From: Diphasiastrum complanatum
Lineage: Eukaryota > Streptophyta > Lycopodiopsida > Lycopodiales > Lycopodiaceae
Assembly: GCA_029204225.1 (NCBI GenBank)
Contig: CM055099.1
Location: 50,517,662 to 50,581,661 of the forward strand
Direction: 5' to 3'
Length of the DNA stretch: 64,000 nucleotides
The notes beneath the pieces are model-generated. The model saw only the letters and a list, made by a program, of their open reading frames with translations. It was not told where the DNA came from and searched no databases. Shown in pieces: positions 62,312-64,000 of this stretch. A program made the translations under genes and the position numbers. Position 1 is the first letter of the stretch. Every line of letters begins with the position of its first letter.

Positions 62312-63376
62312 ATGGCCTCCTCTTCCTCTTCTGACGACACTGGCATGAAGCAGGTTATCCAACGTGAGATACTGTTTGCCACACAGATCTGGCCCCTGCC
62401 TTATGGCACCCTGATCAAACCATGGCTTCAGACCGATGGCCCTCTTTTGAAAGCAATGGGTTTTTACCCAGCATTTTTTTGCTCTGATATTAACATGGGT
62501 CTTGCCCTTCACACTTACGCTTCTTGGGACACGCAAAAGTTGCATTTCTACTTTCTGTACCAAGGTACCACGTACAAGGTACGAATTAACGCTGACTCCA
62601 TGGTCACCGTCGGCATAATGTCCAATGATCGCCAACCTATCTCCCACCGCCAGACTAAGAGCCTGATCAGACCCTTTGTAATTCAGACTGCCCCTGAAAT
62701 CCCGATCCAGACTAATAAGGGGTACCTGCTAGGGGCTATCACGGATCTAGTAATATAGGCCACTGCGTTTTTGCTAAACAACCTTTTGGTTGTTTCAATA
62801 TTTCGCAAGGATCGTATCCAATCCAAGCTGCTCGGTCAGATTGTGGAGTCCTTCCTGGGATTTTCTGGCCCCACAGTAATGCCATATGATTGGCATACAT
62901 TCCTTTTGCACGAACCAACTATCTCCATCAAACCTAACACCCATTACCGTATCGCAGTAGGACCCCTGCTGTGTAACTTTGCCTGTGTGCTTCTTGAGGC
63001 GAGAGTGCGCGAGTTCCATTGTTCCATCATTTTATCTGCCACCGTGCCTCATACTAACCTTTATCCTCCATCTATCGCATTCACCTCCACCCAACCTGCA
63101 GTCACTGACACGACAGCCAACAAGAGACTGTGTGGTGCTACCCCTCCTTCTTCGACTCCACCTACTACCAGACGTCGCACAACCACTACGCAACTAACAA
63201 CTTCTGTGTCTACCACCACCACCACCTCTTCCATTCAACCATCTACTGCTGCTTCTGCCTCTGTTTCTCTCTCCTTTGTTCATACCACATCTACCTCCGT
63301 TCCATCTTCTACCAACCCACCATCGCTTCGTCCATTGCCCTTGCTTCCAAGTTCATCCCTCTTCAAATCGATCTAG
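62312..63376 (+). pseudogene. Unrecognised ORF, probably from a transposable element, one TAG
   Basis: MASSSSSDDTGMKQVIQREI opens 148 codons (YPAFFCSDINMGLALHTYAS, WDTQKLHFYFLYQGTTYKVR) to TAG at 62756. The same frame then continues 205 codons: KLLGQIVESFLGFSGPTVMP, HYRIAVGPLLCNFACVLLEA, then a Thr/Ser/Pro-rich tail. I do not recognise the family. It vaguely recalls plant transposon 'gag-like' proteins with a globular head and low-complexity tail. Confidence 0.5.
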
Positions 63377-64000
63377 TCGACTCTCAACTCTCTCCCGACA
63401 CCTTGGCATGGATGCAACTCCATCTTTCACCGCCACGCCAAGCCACATCACCTCCCTCTTCTCCTTCCATCCCTCACACCACCCTCCAGTTCCCCTCTGT
63501 TCCTCCCCATTCTTCAGTTTGGACAATCCATCCTTACCCCCGTTGCCACTACTGCTTTTTTCACACCCCCCACCTCTCCAGTAAAGGTTGCCAAGGGCAA
63601 CAAACCATTATCCGATGACGCATTTGTTCAAACAGTGTTTATGCCATCGCGAGATTGTGCTGACCCCACCGCACCTTATGTCATGAAATCTTCGGAGAAA
63701 ATGGTTGAAGATGACGACGACATAGTACAGGTCATCGGGGCCTCTACACAACAAGCCCCTGCTAGCATAAGCGTACCGGCTACTCCCACGAATATCATGA
63801 TGGCCTACCAAGCCTTGGGCACTTTCATCTAAGATGCGGTGGCAACCAGAACCTCATTGGATAGCCAACAACACCCAGCTGTGAGCGAAAATCACAAAAC
63901 TGTAGCAAGAGTTGACGATAGCTCAACAACACGAGTTCAACGGGCACCAGGGAGATCACGAAGCTGCAGCAAAAGGAAGACGGCCTTAATCAGTACATCC
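63377..64000 (+). pseudogene. Continuation of the unrecognised ORF, frameshifted, runs off the window
   Basis: Protein-like stretches continue: VDSQLSPDTLAWMQLHLSPP (one frame back), then VAKGNKPLSDDAFVQTVFMP, EDDDDIVQVIGASTQQAP in the original frame to TAA at 63830, followed by DAVATRTSLDSQQHPAVSEN to the end. Probably one gene with at least two frameshifts. Confidence 0.45.

Overview
The window is nuclear DNA of a land plant with a large, transposon-filled genome. The evidence is a plant cation-chloride cotransporter gene with GT-AG introns, plant initiator tRNA-Met priming sequences, TTTAGGG-type telomere-like motifs, Ty3 chromoviruses and hAT transposons. The very long introns, the LINE style and a variable cotransporter N-terminus make me lean towards a fern or another non-angiosperm vascular plant, but the species cannot be fixed from sequence alone.

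Main result: one host gene on the minus strand fills most of the window. Thirteen exons (52392 down to 1683) were located by homology and splice sites. They join in frame to exactly 977 codons (976 residues plus stop), the size of plant CCC1 (SLC12-type K+/Na+/Cl- cotransporter). The gene spans 50.7 kb because intron 4 (27828-49459, 21.6 kb) and intron 5 (11477-27712, 16.2 kb) are packed with transposons. The smaller introns are ordinary.

Layout by position. 1-1682: a GGTACC-rich DNA element and the 3' flank of CCC1. 1683-11476: CCC1 exons 13 to 6, with a LINE tail and a tandem-repeat or LTR-like patch in their introns. 11477-27712 (intron 5): LINE fragments, a Ty3 chromovirus on the minus strand with a complete 5' LTR next to a 68-nt copy of initiator tRNA-Met, a nearly complete LINE (18286-22456) and a second, decayed LINE (22457-27178). 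27713-27827: exon 5. 27828-49459 (intron 4): a decayed Ty3 element, a LINE remnant, a 4.2-kb GGTACC-family element with a 1.1-kb internal tandem duplication, a short member of the same family, and an 11-kb hAT element that carries a CRINKLY4-like receptor fragment and has a Ty3 chromovirus inserted in it. 49460-52392: exons 4 to 1, with a Copia scrap in intron 3. 52393-64000: upstream DNA with hairpins and palindromes, AT-rich non-coding sequence, a TRIM-like repeat pair, a decayed Ty3 element of another lineage, and an unrecognised frameshifted ORF running off the end.

Only CCC1 looks like an intact host gene. The other coding sequence is mobile-element protein, almost all of it broken by stops, frameshifts or deletions. 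Many of the stops are TAG where relatives have Gln (CAG), as expected from deamination of methylated CHG sites. I report no bacterial-style features, CRISPR arrays or rRNA.
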